Shown here one piece after another: positions 1 through 8,488 of a stretch of DNA of 33,404 nucleotides (positions are counted from its first letter, which is position 1; each line of letters begins with the position of its first letter). Where the stretch lies: positions 1 to 33,404 of the forward strand of contig SYLY01000323.1 of NCBI GenBank assembly GCA_005808475.1, read 5' to 3'. The position numbers and the translations under genes were made by a program. Source of the stretch: Acidobacteriota bacterium. Its GTDB lineage: Bacteria; Acidobacteriota; Terriglobia; Bryobacterales; Bryobacteraceae. The notes beneath the pieces are model-generated. The model ran no database searches. It was not told the origin of the DNA and saw only the letters and a program-made list of their open reading frames with translations.

Positions 1-1524
1 AAGCCGCTGCCGCTGCCCCCCGCTCAACTTGGCGCCCCGCTCGCCAACCACCGTGTCGTAGCCTTGCGGCAACTGCCGGATGAATTCGTCGGCCAGCGCG
101 TTGCGAGCGGCGCGCTCCACTTCCTCCCGGGTCGCCGAACGGCGCCCGTAGCGAAGGTTGCTCTCCACCGTCTCGTTGAACAGGAACGTGTCCTGCGCCA
201 CGATCGCGATGTTCCGCCGCAGACTGTCGAGCGTGAACTCGCGGATATCGCGGCCGTCGATCGCCACACGGCCCGCTTCGACATCGTGGAATCGCGGAAG
301 CAGGTTCGCCAACGTGGACTTGCCCGAACCCGACGGTCCCACCAGGGCGATCACTTCGCCCGCCCGCACTTCGATATCGATGCCGCGCAGGGAGAAACCG
401 CCGGGCGCGTTCGGGTAGGAGAACGACACGTTCTCGAACCGCACCGATTCGCGGAACGGCGGCATCGCGGCCGCGCCCGGCGCGTTGGCGACCCGCGCCT
501 TCCTGTCCAAGTATTCGAACACCTTCTGCGACGCGCCCAGCGCCTGTTGAAAGATGTTGAAGATTCCGGTCAGCCGCTTGACGGGCTCGTACAGCATCAA
601 CAGCGCGGCGATGAACGAGGTGAACTCGCCGGCTGTCATCGCGCCCGTCTCGATGCGCGACCGTGCGTAGGCGAGCAGGCCCACGATGGTGACCGCCCCC
701 ATCAGTTCGATCAGCGGCGACGCCACCGCCTGTTGCGCCACATATCGAAGGTTGGCGGTCTTCAGCCGCGTGGCCGCCGCGCCGAACCGCGCCGCTTCGT
801 GCCCTTCCGCGACGAACGACTTCACGATCAGGTGGCCGCTCAACGTCTCCTGCAGGATCTGGTTGAGGTCGCCGGCTTCGTCCTGCGCGGTCCGCGTGCT
901 GCGCCGGATCCGCTTGCCGAGCCGCGCGGTGGGAATCAGCACGCACGGCAGCAGCGTGATGCTGGCGGCGGCGAGTTTCCAGTCGGTCTGGAAGACCACG
1001 TAGAGCAGTCCCAAGGCGGTGAACGTCTGGCGGAGCCAATCGGCGAGGATGTGCGAAACCGCGACCTGGATCTTCTCGATATCGCTCATGATCGACGACA
1101 TGAGGCGGCCGGTGGAGGTGGTCTCGTAGAACTCGGAGTCTTGCCGCAACAGGCATTCGAAGATCTGTTGCCGCATGTCGGTGACCGCGGCATAGCCGGC
1201 GCGGTTGGCGAGATAGTTGCCCGCGTAGTCGCAGACGCCCTTGATCAGGAACACCGTTACGATGCCGAACGCGACCATCCTCCAGGTGTCGTGAATCCAG
1301 GAGGGCGCGATCTGGTGCAGGTAGATCGACCGGCCGGCGAAATCGATCAGGCGGACGGGAGCGTCATTGGGCGCGGGGCTGAGCACATGGTCGAACACCG
1401 GACGAAGCAGCAGCGCCACGGTGGCGTGCGCGGCTCCGGCGATGCCCATGAGTATCACCGCGCACAGCAGCACCGGCGCGTGCGGACGCGCGTAGGCCAG
1501 CAGCCGGGCGAGTTCGCGTGTCAC
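1..1524 (-). CDS. MsbA-like ABC exporter (lipid/LPS type), 3' end cut by window
   Basis: This is a half-size ABC exporter with its transmembrane domain fused to an ATPase. It is probably a lipid A or lipid flippase of the inner membrane. The 508 visible residues start at a GTG whose bases overlap the upstream glycosyltransferase stop (GTGA). Residues 1-320 carry hydrophobic segments typical of an ABC transmembrane domain. The ATPase domain follows, with Walker A GPSGSGKST near residue 391, a Q-loop (AQDTFLFNETV) and the signature LSGGQRQR at the very edge of the window. Walker B, the D-loop and the H-loop lie outside. Being last in an operon with a Trm112-like protein and a family 9 glycosyltransferase supports the MsbA assignment over a drug or peptide exporter, but the substrate cannot be proven from sequence. 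Confidence 0.9.
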   Translation of the reverse strand, partial: MTRELARLLAYARPHAPVLLCAVILMGIAGAAHATVALLLRPVFDHVLSPAPNDAPVRLIDFAGRSIYLHQIAPSWIHDTWRMVAFGIVTVFLIKGVCDYAGNYLANRAGYAAVTDMRQQIFECLLRQDSEFYETTSTGRLMSSIMSDIEKIQVAVSHILADWLRQTFTALGLLYVVFQTDWKLAAASITLLPCVLIPTARLGKRIRRSTRTAQDEAGDLNQILQETLSGHLIVKSFVAEGHEAARFGAAATRLKTANLRYVAQQAVASPLIELMGAVTIVGLLAYARSRIETGAMTAGEFTSFIAALLMLYEPVKRLTGIFNIFQQALGASQKVFEYLDRKARVANAPGAAAMPPFRESVRFENVSFSYPNAPGGFSLRGIDIEVRAGEVIALVGPSGSGKSTLANLLPRFHDVEAGRVAIDGRDIREFTLDSLRRNIAIVAQDTFLFNETVESNLRYGRRSATREEVERAARNALADEFIRQLPQGYDTVVGERGAKLSGGQRQRL

Positions 1525-2429
1525 GCTTTCCCCCGCACCCGGCCGATGGCGGCGGCGACGCGCTCCAGTTCGATCGCGGCCATGCCCTCCGGCGCCACGA
1601 TCTGTTCGGCGCGGGTCTTCCACGGCGCCCAGACCACCGGATCGGAGATCGCGAACAGCACCACCACGGGCAATCCGAACGCGGCCGCCATATGCGCGGG
1701 GCCGCTATCGTTGCCCACGAACAGGCTCGCTCCGGCGAGCAGGCTCTTGGTTTCCTCGAGCGGGGGGCCAGACACACAGGCGTGCCGCGCGAACGGCGCC
1801 ATGTCGTCGCCCGGGCCGCCGATGAAAACGGGCTCGAGCCCGTGCTCGCGTTCGATGTGTTCCGCCGCCGCCACGAACCTTCCGGCCGGCCACGTCTTGT
1901 CCGGCCTCGCGGCGAACGGGTGGATCACCGCCCACGGCCGCTTGCGGCGCGCCGGACGGGCGAACAGGCAGGCCCGAGGGATCTCCGCGCGGGGCGCTCC
2001 TAAATAAAACACGGCGGACGCCAAATGTTCCGCCGTATGGACCTGGCGTTCCACCCCGAGGATCTCCTGCGCGCGCGGCATCTTCACATTGTGGACCTGT
2101 CCGTGCCGGTAATGCGCGAACCCGGCCCGCCATCGCGCGCACGAAAGAGCCGTAAGCGCCAAGCTGCGCGTGCCGCCGTGGAAATTGATGGTGAGACCGG
2201 CTCCGAACCGCCAGACCGCGCCGGCCGCCGGGGGAAGGACCGAGTCCACGTCGGGATTGCCCGCGAACACCGCGTCAAAGCGAGGCTCCACCACCACGCC
2301 GATCGAGGCGCCGGGCCGGGCTTGTTTCAACAGGCGCAACGCGGGCGTGGTGAGCACGCAGTCGCCCAGAGACCGTAGCCGGACCACCAGGATCTTGGGG
2401 CGGTCCGGCAACTGGTCCAGTACGTTCAC
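1521..2429 (-). CDS. Glycosyltransferase family 9 (heptosyltransferase-like)
   Basis: This 302-residue protein looks like an ADP-heptose:LPS heptosyltransferase (GT9), which adds sugars to the LPS core at the cytoplasmic face. The N-terminus has the family pattern ILVVRLRSLGDCVLTTP, matching the heptosyltransferase RLSSIGDVL strand. The C-terminal half has VGNDSGPAHMAAAFGLPVVVLF, the nucleotide-sugar binding motif of GT9. The start is a GTG two bases after the Trm112-like stop; the open frame runs further upstream, but that part is a shadow of the aldolase. The stop overlaps the ABC exporter start (GTGA), implying translational coupling. At about 300 residues it is slightly short for WaaC/WaaF (about 320-350). 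The acceptor sugar is unknown. Confidence 0.85.
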   Translation of the reverse strand: MNVLDQLPDRPKILVVRLRSLGDCVLTTPALRLLKQARPGASIGVVVEPRFDAVFAGNPDVDSVLPPAAGAVWRFGAGLTINFHGGTRSLALTALSCARWRAGFAHYRHGQVHNVKMPRAQEILGVERQVHTAEHLASAVFYLGAPRAEIPRACLFARPARRKRPWAVIHPFAARPDKTWPAGRFVAAAEHIEREHGLEPVFIGGPGDDMAPFARHACVSGPPLEETKSLLAGASLFVGNDSGPAHMAAAFGLPVVVLFAISDPVVWAPWKTRAEQIVAPEGMAAIELERVAAAIGRVRGKA

Positions 2430-2431
2430 CG

Positions 2432-2599
2432 CTATTCGCGCCGGGCTTCGTCGACGAGCATGACCGGGATGTCGTCCCGGACGGGGTAGACCAAGTGGCA
2501 GGGTCCGCAGCGCAGACCGTTCTCTTCCTGCGACAGCTCGACGGGGGTTTTGCAGACGGGGCAGACCAGGATATCCAGTAGGTCTTTGCTGATGGCCAT
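2432..2599 (-). CDS. Trm112-like zinc-binding protein (YcaR/UPF0434 type)
   Basis: This gene encodes only 55 residues and is easily missed. The protein begins [20 protein letters not shown], has a second cysteine pair (CGPC, residues 31-34) and ends with the strand pattern [15 protein letters not shown]. That is the complete Trm112p-like fold, with four cysteines (13, 16, 31, 34) placed to bind one zinc. Eukaryotic Trm112 activates methyltransferases; the bacterial YcaR-type proteins have no settled role but often sit with lpxK, msbA and kdsB. Here the gene is 3 bases after the KDPG aldolase stop and 2 bases before a GT9 gene followed by an MsbA-like exporter, which reproduces that LPS-linked context. 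Confidence 0.88.
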   Translation of the reverse strand: MAISKDLLDILVCPVCKTPVELSQEENGLRCGPCHLVYPVRDDIPVMLVDEARRE

Positions 2600-2602
2600 G
2601 TG

Positions 2603-3268
2603 TCAGGAACTCGCTTTCATTTCGTTGCGCGCCTTCTGGATGACGGCGAGGTATTGCCGTGCGCGCTCCTCGATCAGGTCGTACCGGCCTTCCTTGATCA
2701 ATTTGGCATCCACCAGTTCGCCGCCGACGGCCACGGCGCAGGCGCCCGCCTTCAGGAACTCGCCCGCCGTTTCCAGGTTGACACCGCCTGTCGGGATCAT
2801 CTCGATTTGTGGGAACGGCCCCTTGAGCGCCTTGATGTACTTGGGGCCGCCCATGTTGCCGCACGGGAACACTTTCACGATGTCGGCGCCCGCCTCCCAC
2901 GCGGTGAGGATTTCGGTGGGAGTGAGCGCGCCAGGGCAAATGATCTTAGAATATCGTTTGGCCATCTCGATGGTGGAGACTTTCAGCGACGGCGTAACGA
3001 AGAAGTCCGCTCCGGCGAGCATGCAGATGCGCGCCGTCTCGGGATCGAGCACGGTGCCCGCTCCGAGCACCAGCTTGTCCCCGAACTTCGCCGCCACCGC
3101 CTCGAGCGCCTTCACCGCGCCGGGAACTGTCATGGTAATCTCGGCGGCGCGGATGCCACCCGCGTGGATGGCCTCGATGGCGAGGATGGCGGATTCGGCG
3201 GACGTGGTCCGCACCACGGGCACGATGCCCACGTCCAGCATGAAGGAGAGCGTCTGCTGACTGGTCAT
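2603..3268 (-). CDS. 2-keto-3-deoxy-6-phosphogluconate (KDPG) aldolase family
   Basis: This is a class I aldolase of the KDPG/KHG (Eda) family, which splits a 2-keto-3-deoxy sugar-acid phosphate into pyruvate and glyceraldehyde 3-phosphate in the cytosol. The 221 residues match the family length. Visible active-site elements are GIVPVVR (Arg20), EITMTVPGA (Glu43), the phosphate-contacting GAGTV loop, and IVKVFPC with the Schiff-base Lys132; PTGGV follows at 160-164. The start is the ATG before TSQQTLSF; the longer open frame upstream overlaps the preceding gene and lacks homology. It lies 4 bases after a LacD-type aldolase gene, so the two probably serve one sugar or sugar-acid pathway. Whether it prefers phosphogluconate or phosphogalactonate stereochemistry cannot be read here. 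Confidence 0.92.
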   Translation of the reverse strand: MTSQQTLSFMLDVGIVPVVRTTSAESAILAIEAIHAGGIRAAEITMTVPGAVKALEAVAAKFGDKLVLGAGTVLDPETARICMLAGADFFVTPSLKVSTIEMAKRYSKIICPGALTPTEILTAWEAGADIVKVFPCGNMGGPKYIKALKGPFPQIEMIPTGGVNLETAGEFLKAGACAVAVGGELVDAKLIKEGRYDLIEERARQYLAVIQKARNEMKASS

Positions 3269-3272
3269 CGCC

Positions 3273-4274
3273 CTAGACCGGAATTCCCATCTTGGCGTAC
3301 CAGGGCTTGGCCGGCGCGAGCGAGGCATTCACCGCGTTGATATTCTTCACGCCCTCTCCGGCCAGCCAATCCTCGAGGGCCGCGATGCCCTGCTTGGCAT
3401 AAACCGGGATGCCTTCCTTCCACGTGGCGCGGCCGCAGAGCACGCCGCTGAAATCGGTTCCGGCCTCGGCGGCCATACGCAGGGATTCGGTGAACTGATC
3501 GTTGGAAACGCCCGCGCTCAGATAGATGAACGGCTTCTTCGCGACAGCGGCCGCGCGCCGGAAGAGATCGAGCGCCTCGTCCCACGCGTAGGCCTTCTGG
3601 CCCTTGTAGACCTTGCTGCCTTCGGTGTAGTTGGCGTTGATCGGAACCTCCACCTTGAGCACATCCACTTTGTACTGAGGCTTCGAGTACTCTTCCATGC
3701 TGCCGATCACCAGTTCCGGCTTGAGCTTGGCGAACTCCAGGCCCTTTTCGTCCATGCCCTTCGGATCGAAGGTGATGAACTCGAGGAAGAACGGGATCTG
3801 TTGGTCCTCGCACTCGGATCCGACGCGTTCGATGAAAGCGTGCTTGATGTCCTTGACGGCCGCATCTTCTTGGGGGCTGTAGTAGATGAGGATCTTGACG
3901 GCGTCGCCGCCAAAGTCCTTGATGCGCTTGACGGAGAGATGGGGCAACAAATCGGGAAGGCGGCGGGCCTTCTCGGTGAGATCGTAACCGGACTTCTCGT
4001 ATGCCAGGAGGAGACCGGCGTTGGAAGAGCGCGCCTTGGCGGCTTCGAGGCCGAACTCGGTGTCGAGGAGTATGGCGCTGGCGTGCGGGGTGAGGATCTT
4101 CGAGACCGCGACTTTGAACTCCGACATCATGTCAGCGGTGACGTCGCTTTCGGCGACGCCCTTCGCGGCGGCGATCGATTTTTGGAGGCTGCCGCGCTGA
4201 TCCATGGCCGCTGCTGCGATGACGCCGCGGCTATCGGAGAGGTTCTTCAGGTGTTGAATTTTACCAGGGGACAT
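3273..4274 (-). CDS. LacD-type class I tagatose/fructose-bisphosphate aldolase
   Basis: The 333-residue protein resembles LacD, which cleaves tagatose 1,6-bisphosphate (and often fructose 1,6-bisphosphate) to dihydroxyacetone phosphate and glyceraldehyde 3-phosphate through a lysine Schiff base. Family marks are the N-terminal GVIAAAAMDQRGSLQK (residues 17-32) and VLKVEVPINANYTEG (205-219), in which Lys207 matches the catalytic lysine of LacD. A phosphate-binding region is seen at FIYLSAGVSNDQF and GVLCGRATW. The ATG before SPGKIQHLK was chosen because it begins the family homology; earlier in-frame ATGs lie in a shadow region. It probably heads the operon running into KDPG aldolase and the LPS genes. 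A sulfosugar aldolase of the same fold is a possible alternative. Confidence 0.88.
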   Translation of the reverse strand: MSPGKIQHLKNLSDSRGVIAAAAMDQRGSLQKSIAAAKGVAESDVTADMMSEFKVAVSKILTPHASAILLDTEFGLEAAKARSSNAGLLLAYEKSGYDLTEKARRLPDLLPHLSVKRIKDFGGDAVKILIYYSPQEDAAVKDIKHAFIERVGSECEDQQIPFFLEFITFDPKGMDEKGLEFAKLKPELVIGSMEEYSKPQYKVDVLKVEVPINANYTEGSKVYKGQKAYAWDEALDLFRRAAAVAKKPFIYLSAGVSNDQFTESLRMAAEAGTDFSGVLCGRATWKEGIPVYAKQGIAALEDWLAGEGVKNINAVNASLAPAKPWYAKMGIPV

Positions 4275-4307
4275 ATCGGGAGGCCGCTGAGGTGGCCGGT
4301 AACCTTC

Positions 4308-4313
4308 ATTATC
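4308..4313 (-). promoter_or_regulatory. Possible -10 hexamer (GATAAT) for the aldolase-LPS operon
   Basis: GATAAT on the minus strand (5 of 6 to TATAAT) lies in the 67-base gap before the LacD-type gene and would give a leader of roughly 25 bases. No good -35 hexamer is seen at 16-18 bases. Read-through from the membrane-protein gene is an equal possibility. Confidence 0.3.
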
Positions 4314-4341
4314 CCGCACGGGCAGGCGAGTCCGCCAGTTG

Positions 4342-4935
4342 CTAGCGCCCCGCGCCCGATACCTCCACGGCCAGACCCCACAGCAAAGCCGCGACGAATG
4401 CCCCACCCCACAAAGCGGCGATCCGCGCGACGGCCCAGTCCCGGCCAGGTGGGAATCCCACGCGGCCGGCGGCGATCACGGGCAGGCGCCACAGCGGTCC
4501 GATCTCGAGGCAGGCGGCCGACGCCCCCTTCCAATCGGCGTAAGGGCCCATGACGTTCACCCAGCGGCCATCGCGCAGTTCGACCGCCGCGTAGTACCGG
4601 TTCTCCCAGGCCCCCTTGCCCACCGATTCCCGGATTTCACGGGGGAAGAGCGCGCGGATGGCCTCCGTGCCATGCGACTCGTCTCGCACTCCCGATGGCA
4701 GCGGTCCGGAACTCAGCCGGAAGCCCCGCTCGTCCACTTCGGTATCGGTTCGCCCGAAGACCGCCACGGCGATGGAATAGACGGCCAAGCCGAGCACGGG
4801 GCCGCCCGCGAGCAACTCGTGGCGCCGGTCCGAGATCGCCCACAGACCCACGCCGGCAACCAGAGCGGGCAGGATCATCAGCCAGCTCCACGGCCGCGGC
4901 AGCCAGTAGCGCCGCTGTCGAATCGCGGTTCCCAT
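4342..4935 (-). CDS. Unknown membrane protein, three predicted TM segments
   Basis: I do not recognise this 197-residue protein. It has hydrophobic segments at about residues 16-34 (WSWLMILPALVAGVGLWAI), 43-60 (LLAGGPVLGLAVYSIAVAV) and 175-193 (IAALWGGAFVAALLWGLAV). Between them lies a soluble region with alternating beta-type stretches (TDTEVDERGFRL, YYAAVELRDGRWVNVMG), similar in layout to small bacterial PH-like membrane proteins. That resemblance is only suggestive. The ATG at 4935 was preferred over one 30 bases upstream because a TATCAT hexamer lies 7 bases before it. It diverges from hemB across 56 bases and precedes the LacD-type gene by 67 bases on the same strand. Confidence 0.7.
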   Translation of the reverse strand: MGTAIRQRRYWLPRPWSWLMILPALVAGVGLWAISDRRHELLAGGPVLGLAVYSIAVAVFGRTDTEVDERGFRLSSGPLPSGVRDESHGTEAIRALFPREIRESVGKGAWENRYYAAVELRDGRWVNVMGPYADWKGASAACLEIGPLWRLPVIAAGRVGFPPGRDWAVARIAALWGGAFVAALLWGLAVEVSGAGR

Positions 4936-4942
4936 CCGCTCG

Positions 4943-4948
4943 ATGATA
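4943..4948 (-). promoter_or_regulatory. Candidate leaderless -10 element (TATCAT) of the membrane-protein gene
   Basis: TATCAT on the minus strand is followed by exactly 7 bases (CGAGCGG) and then the ATG. Transcription starting about 7 bases after a -10 box would begin at or next to the start codon. No convincing -35 box is seen. One of five such arrangements in the window. Confidence 0.4.
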
Positions 4949-4977
4949 CCGCCGCGGGCGTGCAAGGGCCGGCGCGC

Positions 4978-4983
4978 TACAAT
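4978..4983 (+). promoter_or_regulatory. Candidate leaderless -10 element (TACAAT) of hemB
   Basis: TACAAT (5 of 6 to TATAAT) is followed by 8 bases (TCCCTTCT) and the hemB ATG. The stretch between lacks any Shine-Dalgarno, consistent with a leaderless message. No clear -35 hexamer at 16-18 bases. Confidence 0.45.
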
Positions 4984-4991
4984 TCCCTTCT

Positions 4992-5963
4992 ATGGGCTTC
5001 CCGCAGACCCGCCTCCGCCGTCTCCGCAATGGCGAGGCGCTCCGAAGGCTGGTGCGCGAGACCCGCCCCGATCCGGCCGGCTTCATCCTCCCGCTGTTCG
5101 TGTGCCCCGGCGAGGGGATCCGGCGCGAGATCGGTTCCATGCCGGGCAACTATCAGCAGTCGGTGGACCAACTCGTCCGCGACTGCGAAGAAGCCCGCTC
5201 GCTCGGCGTCGGCGGAACGATCCTGTTCGGCATCCCGGAGTCCAAGGACGAGTTCGCTTCCGGCGGCTACGACGACAACGGCATCGTGCAGCGCGCCGTG
5301 CGAGCGATCAAGGCGGAGGTCGGGGATTTTCTCGTCGTCACCGACGTGTGTAACTGCGAGTACACCAGCCACGGCCACTGCGGCTACGTGAAGGACGGCG
5401 ATGTCGACAACGACGTGACGCTCGGATGGCTGGCGAAATCCGCCGTGTCGCACGCCCGCGCCGGAGCCGATATCGTGGCTCCGTCCGACATGATGGACGG
5501 CCGCGCCGCGGCGATTCGCGCGGCGCTCGACGAGGCGGGATTCGAGAAAACCCCGATCCTGTCCTACGCCGCCAAATTCGCCTCCGGTTTCTACGGCCCG
5601 TTCCGCGAGGCCGCCGAATCCACGCCCCAATTCGGAGACCGCCGCACCTACCAGATGGATCCGGCCAACGCGCGTGAGGCGATGCGCGAGATCGAACTCG
5701 ACCTGGCCGAAGGCGCGGACATGATCATGGTCAAGCCCGCGCTCGCCTACCTCGACATCATTCGCATGGCTCGCGACCGCTTCGACGTCCCCATCGCCGC
5801 CTACCAGGTCAGCGGCGAGTTCAGCATGATCATGGCGGCGGCGCGCAACGGTTGGATCGACAAGGACCGGGTCATGATGGAGACGCTCACGTCGATCTGG
5901 CGCGCCGGAGCGCAGATCATCCTCACCTATTTCGCCAAGGACGCGGCCCGTCTGAGCGGATGA
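4992..5963 (+). CDS. hemB: Delta-aminolevulinic acid dehydratase (porphobilinogen synthase)
   Basis: HemB condenses two 5-aminolevulinate molecules into porphobilinogen, the first common pyrrole of haem and related tetrapyrroles, in the cytosol. The 323 residues match the usual length. The motif [14 protein letters not shown] (residues 118-131) holds three cysteines (120, 122, 130), the zinc-type catalytic metal site rather than the aspartate-rich magnesium type. The two active-site lysines are Lys195 in [15 protein letters not shown] and Lys248 in [21 protein letters not shown] and YQVSGEFSM are also conserved. The ATG at 4992 sits 8 bases after a TACAAT box. The stop overlaps the next start (ATGA), so haem synthesis is translationally coupled to a DNA-repair nuclease pair, an unexpected operon partner. 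Confidence 0.97.
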   Translation: MGFPQTRLRRLRNGEALRRLVRETRPDPAGFILPLFVCPGEGIRREIGSMPGNYQQSVDQLVRDCEEARSLGVGGTILFGIPESKDEFASGGYDDNGIVQRAVRAIKAEVGDFLVVTDVCNCEYTSHGHCGYVKDGDVDNDVTLGWLAKSAVSHARAGADIVAPSDMMDGRAAAIRAALDEAGFEKTPILSYAAKFASGFYGPFREAAESTPQFGDRRTYQMDPANAREAMREIELDLAEGADMIMVKPALAYLDIIRMARDRFDVPIAAYQVSGEFSMIMAAARNGWIDKDRVMMETLTSIWRAGAQIILTYFAKDAARLSG

Positions 5964-8488
5964 CTCCGGAGCTGTTTCAGGCGCTGGACGAAGGCGCGGC
6001 GGTCGTGACCGCCAACCATCGCCAAGCCCGCTCTCTCCGCCACGAATACGGCCAACACAAGCAGCACGGCGGCGCCTCGCATTGGCCGGAGCCGTACATC
6101 GTGCCGTGGTTCGGCTGGCTCGAACGCTCGTGGCGCGACCTGCTCTACGATTCGGGCGAAGCGCTTCCGCCCGCGCTCAACACGTTTCAGGAAGAGGTGT
6201 TGTGGGAAAGCGCGATTCACGCGTCGCCCGCCGCCGCGGACTTGTTGCAGCCCGCCGGAGCCGCTCGCGCCGCGGTCCGCGCCTGGGCGCTCGTGCACGC
6301 CTGGCGGCTGCCCTTGAAAGGCCACTGGTGGGACTCCCATCGCGATTCCGCCGCGTTCCTCGGATGGGCTCGCGGCTTTCAGGACCGTCTGCGCGCGCTA
6401 GGCTACCTGGATCCGGCTTCGCTCGCCGACTTCCTCCGTCCCCGGATTCCCGCGCCTCCGAACGTCTGGTTCGCCGGATTCGACGAACTGACGCAGCAAC
6501 AGCTCGACCTGATCGAGATGCTCGAGGCCGGCGGTTCTCGCGTGACGCGGCTCGAGCCCGCGATTGAGCCTCCCGGAGCGGCGGCGCTACGCTCTTTTCC
6601 GAACGACGAGTCCGAGTGGGAAGAGGCCGCTCATTGGGCGCGCGCGATCGCGATCGAGCGGCCCCGCGCGCGAATCGGCGTGATCGTCCCCGATCTCGCC
6701 GCCATCCACAAGCCGCTGTCGCGCGTGTTCGGAACCGTCTGCCAGGGGATCGCGCACGTTTCCGGCGGCGCGCCGATGCTGGACTGCCCGCCCATTCACG
6801 CCGCGTTCGCCATCGCCGAGTTGCTGTCCCACACGGTTCCGCTGCCGGCGATCGGCACGTTGCTGCTATCGCCGTTCGTGCGGGACTCCAGCGCCGAAGC
6901 GCCGGCGCGGGCCGCGTTCGACGCCTGGTTGCGGTCGCAGGGCCGCCCGGAATGGCCGTGGCGCGCGGTGCGCCGTCAGGTCCGTTGTCCGGAGGCGTTC
7001 GGCCGCGCGCTCGAGGAATGGGAGATGCTGGCGGACTCCATTCCGGCGCGGCAGAGTCCGGGAGATTGGGCGCGCACGCTGTCGAAGCTGCTCGGCTGTT
7101 TCGGTTGGAACGGCGGCACTCCCCTATACGCACGCGCCTGGGATCGCGCGCTGTCTTTGCTCGCATCGCTCGATCTGACGCAGCCCGAAGTGACGGCGGG
7201 ACGCGCTCTCTCCCTGATGCGGCGCATCGCGGCCCGCTATCCCGTCGAGCTCGAGGACCGCGGCGAGCCGGTGCAGATCCTGAGCCTGTCCGAAGCGCCT
7301 GGCATGGAGTTCGACGCGCTCTGGATCGCCGGCATGGACGCGCTCTCCTGGCCCCGCGCGGCGTCACCGAATCCGTTCGTACCCATCTCCCTGCAGCGCG
7401 AGCGGAATCTGCCGCGATCGTCGGCGCCGCGCGAACTGGAATACGCGCGCCGGGTAACACGTCAACTGCTGGCGTCGGCGCCCGAGGTGGTGGTGAGCTA
7501 CGCGCGCGGATCGGGCGAAGTGCGCCGGGCGCCCAGTCCGCTGTTCGCGGGCCTTCCCGAGAGCGGCTCCATGGCCCGGTACCGGCCCACGGTCCGCGCG
7601 GCGCTCGAATCGGTCCACGAACAGGGCGCGCCGCCGCTCGACGAAGGAACGTGGCACAGCGGCGGCGTTCGCGCACTGCAGTTGCAGGCTGCCTGTCCGT
7701 TCCGCGCGTTCGCCGAGATCCGGCTGGCGGCGCGTCCGCTCGAGTCGCCGGACATCGGCCTCGATCCGCGCGAAAAGGGCAAGGTGCTGCACACCGCGAT
7801 GGAGATACTCTGGCGCGAACTCGGCGGTTCGGAGCGGTTGCGGGCGATGGACGACGCGACGCTCTCGCCGTCGATCGAAGAGGCTGTATCGCGGGCTTTG
7901 CGCGATGTTCGCGGACTGGCGGGCGAGCCGTTCGAGGAGCGGCTGCGCGTGCTCGAATCCCGCCGCCTCGGGCGCTTGTTGCACGAGTGGCTCGCGGTGG
8001 AGAAGAAGCGCGGCGGAGGGTTCGAAGTAGCGGAGCTCGAGTCGAAGCACGAGGTGGAAGCGGGCGGGCTGCGGCTGCGCACCCGCGTCGACCGCGCCGA
8101 TCGCGTGCCCACCGGGCTCGTTCTGCTCGACTACAAGTCGGGCCAGCCTTCCGTCAAGCAGTGGGAAGGAGACCGGCCCGACGAACCCCAACTCCCGCTG
8201 TACGCCGTCACGCGGAACGAGCCGGTCGCGGCCGTCGCGTTCGCGCAGATCCGCACCGGAGCGGTGAAGTTCAAGGGCTGGTCGTCGGTGGAGGGCCTGC
8301 TGCCCGGTGTCAAATCGAAGCCGCTGGACGCGATGGTGCGCGGATGGCGCGAAGCGTTGACCAAGCTGGGCGAGGAGTTCCGCGCGGGGGAGGCGGGCGT
8401 GACGCCCAAGGCGCCGGATTCGTGCGCGTACTGCCACCTGCATTCGCTCTGCCGGATCTCCGCGGCGCGGCCGGAGACAAGCGCGTGA
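5960..8488 (+). CDS. AddB-like PD-(D/E)XK nuclease (helicase motifs lost)
   Basis: This 842-residue protein resembles the AddB-like family of probable DNA-repair proteins (TIGR03623 type), partner of AddA in double-strand-break end processing. The C-terminal nuclease has VLLDYKSGQ near residue 724 followed by QLPLYAV. Four cysteines (579, then 822, 825 and 831 as CxxCx5C) have the spacing of the AddB iron-sulfur cluster. The N-terminus ([12 protein letters not shown]) lacks a Walker A GxGKT, so it should not be an ATP-driven helicase itself. Later helicase-like segments remain ([19 protein letters not shown]). The start ATGA overlaps the hemB stop, and the stop overlaps the AddA-like GTG start, so all three proteins should be made together. 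Confidence 0.85.
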   Translation: MTPELFQALDEGAAVVTANHRQARSLRHEYGQHKQHGGASHWPEPYIVPWFGWLERSWRDLLYDSGEALPPALNTFQEEVLWESAIHASPAAADLLQPAGAARAAVRAWALVHAWRLPLKGHWWDSHRDSAAFLGWARGFQDRLRALGYLDPASLADFLRPRIPAPPNVWFAGFDELTQQQLDLIEMLEAGGSRVTRLEPAIEPPGAAALRSFPNDESEWEEAAHWARAIAIERPRARIGVIVPDLAAIHKPLSRVFGTVCQGIAHVSGGAPMLDCPPIHAAFAIAELLSHTVPLPAIGTLLLSPFVRDSSAEAPARAAFDAWLRSQGRPEWPWRAVRRQVRCPEAFGRALEEWEMLADSIPARQSPGDWARTLSKLLGCFGWNGGTPLYARAWDRALSLLASLDLTQPEVTAGRALSLMRRIAARYPVELEDRGEPVQILSLSEAPGMEFDALWIAGMDALSWPRAASPNPFVPISLQRERNLPRSSAPRELEYARRVTRQLLASAPEVVVSYARGSGEVRRAPSPLFAGLPESGSMARYRPTVRAALESVHEQGAPPLDEGTWHSGGVRALQLQAACPFRAFAEIRLAARPLESPDIGLDPREKGKVLHTAMEILWRELGGSERLRAMDDATLSPSIEEAVSRALRDVRGLAGEPFEERLRVLESRRLGRLLHEWLAVEKKRGGGFEVAELESKHEVEAGGLRLRTRVDRADRVPTGLVLLDYKSGQPSVKQWEGDRPDEPQLPLYAVTRNEPVAAVAFAQIRTGAVKFKGWSSVEGLLPGVKSKPLDAMVRGWREALTKLGEEFRAGEAGVTPKAPDSCAYCHLHSLCRISAARPETSA

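Noticed and set aside
64-2007. 647-codon plus-strand open frame
   Set aside because: It runs antisense to the ABC exporter and GT9 genes, is arginine- and proline-rich with no domain, and is a shadow of GC-rich codon use.
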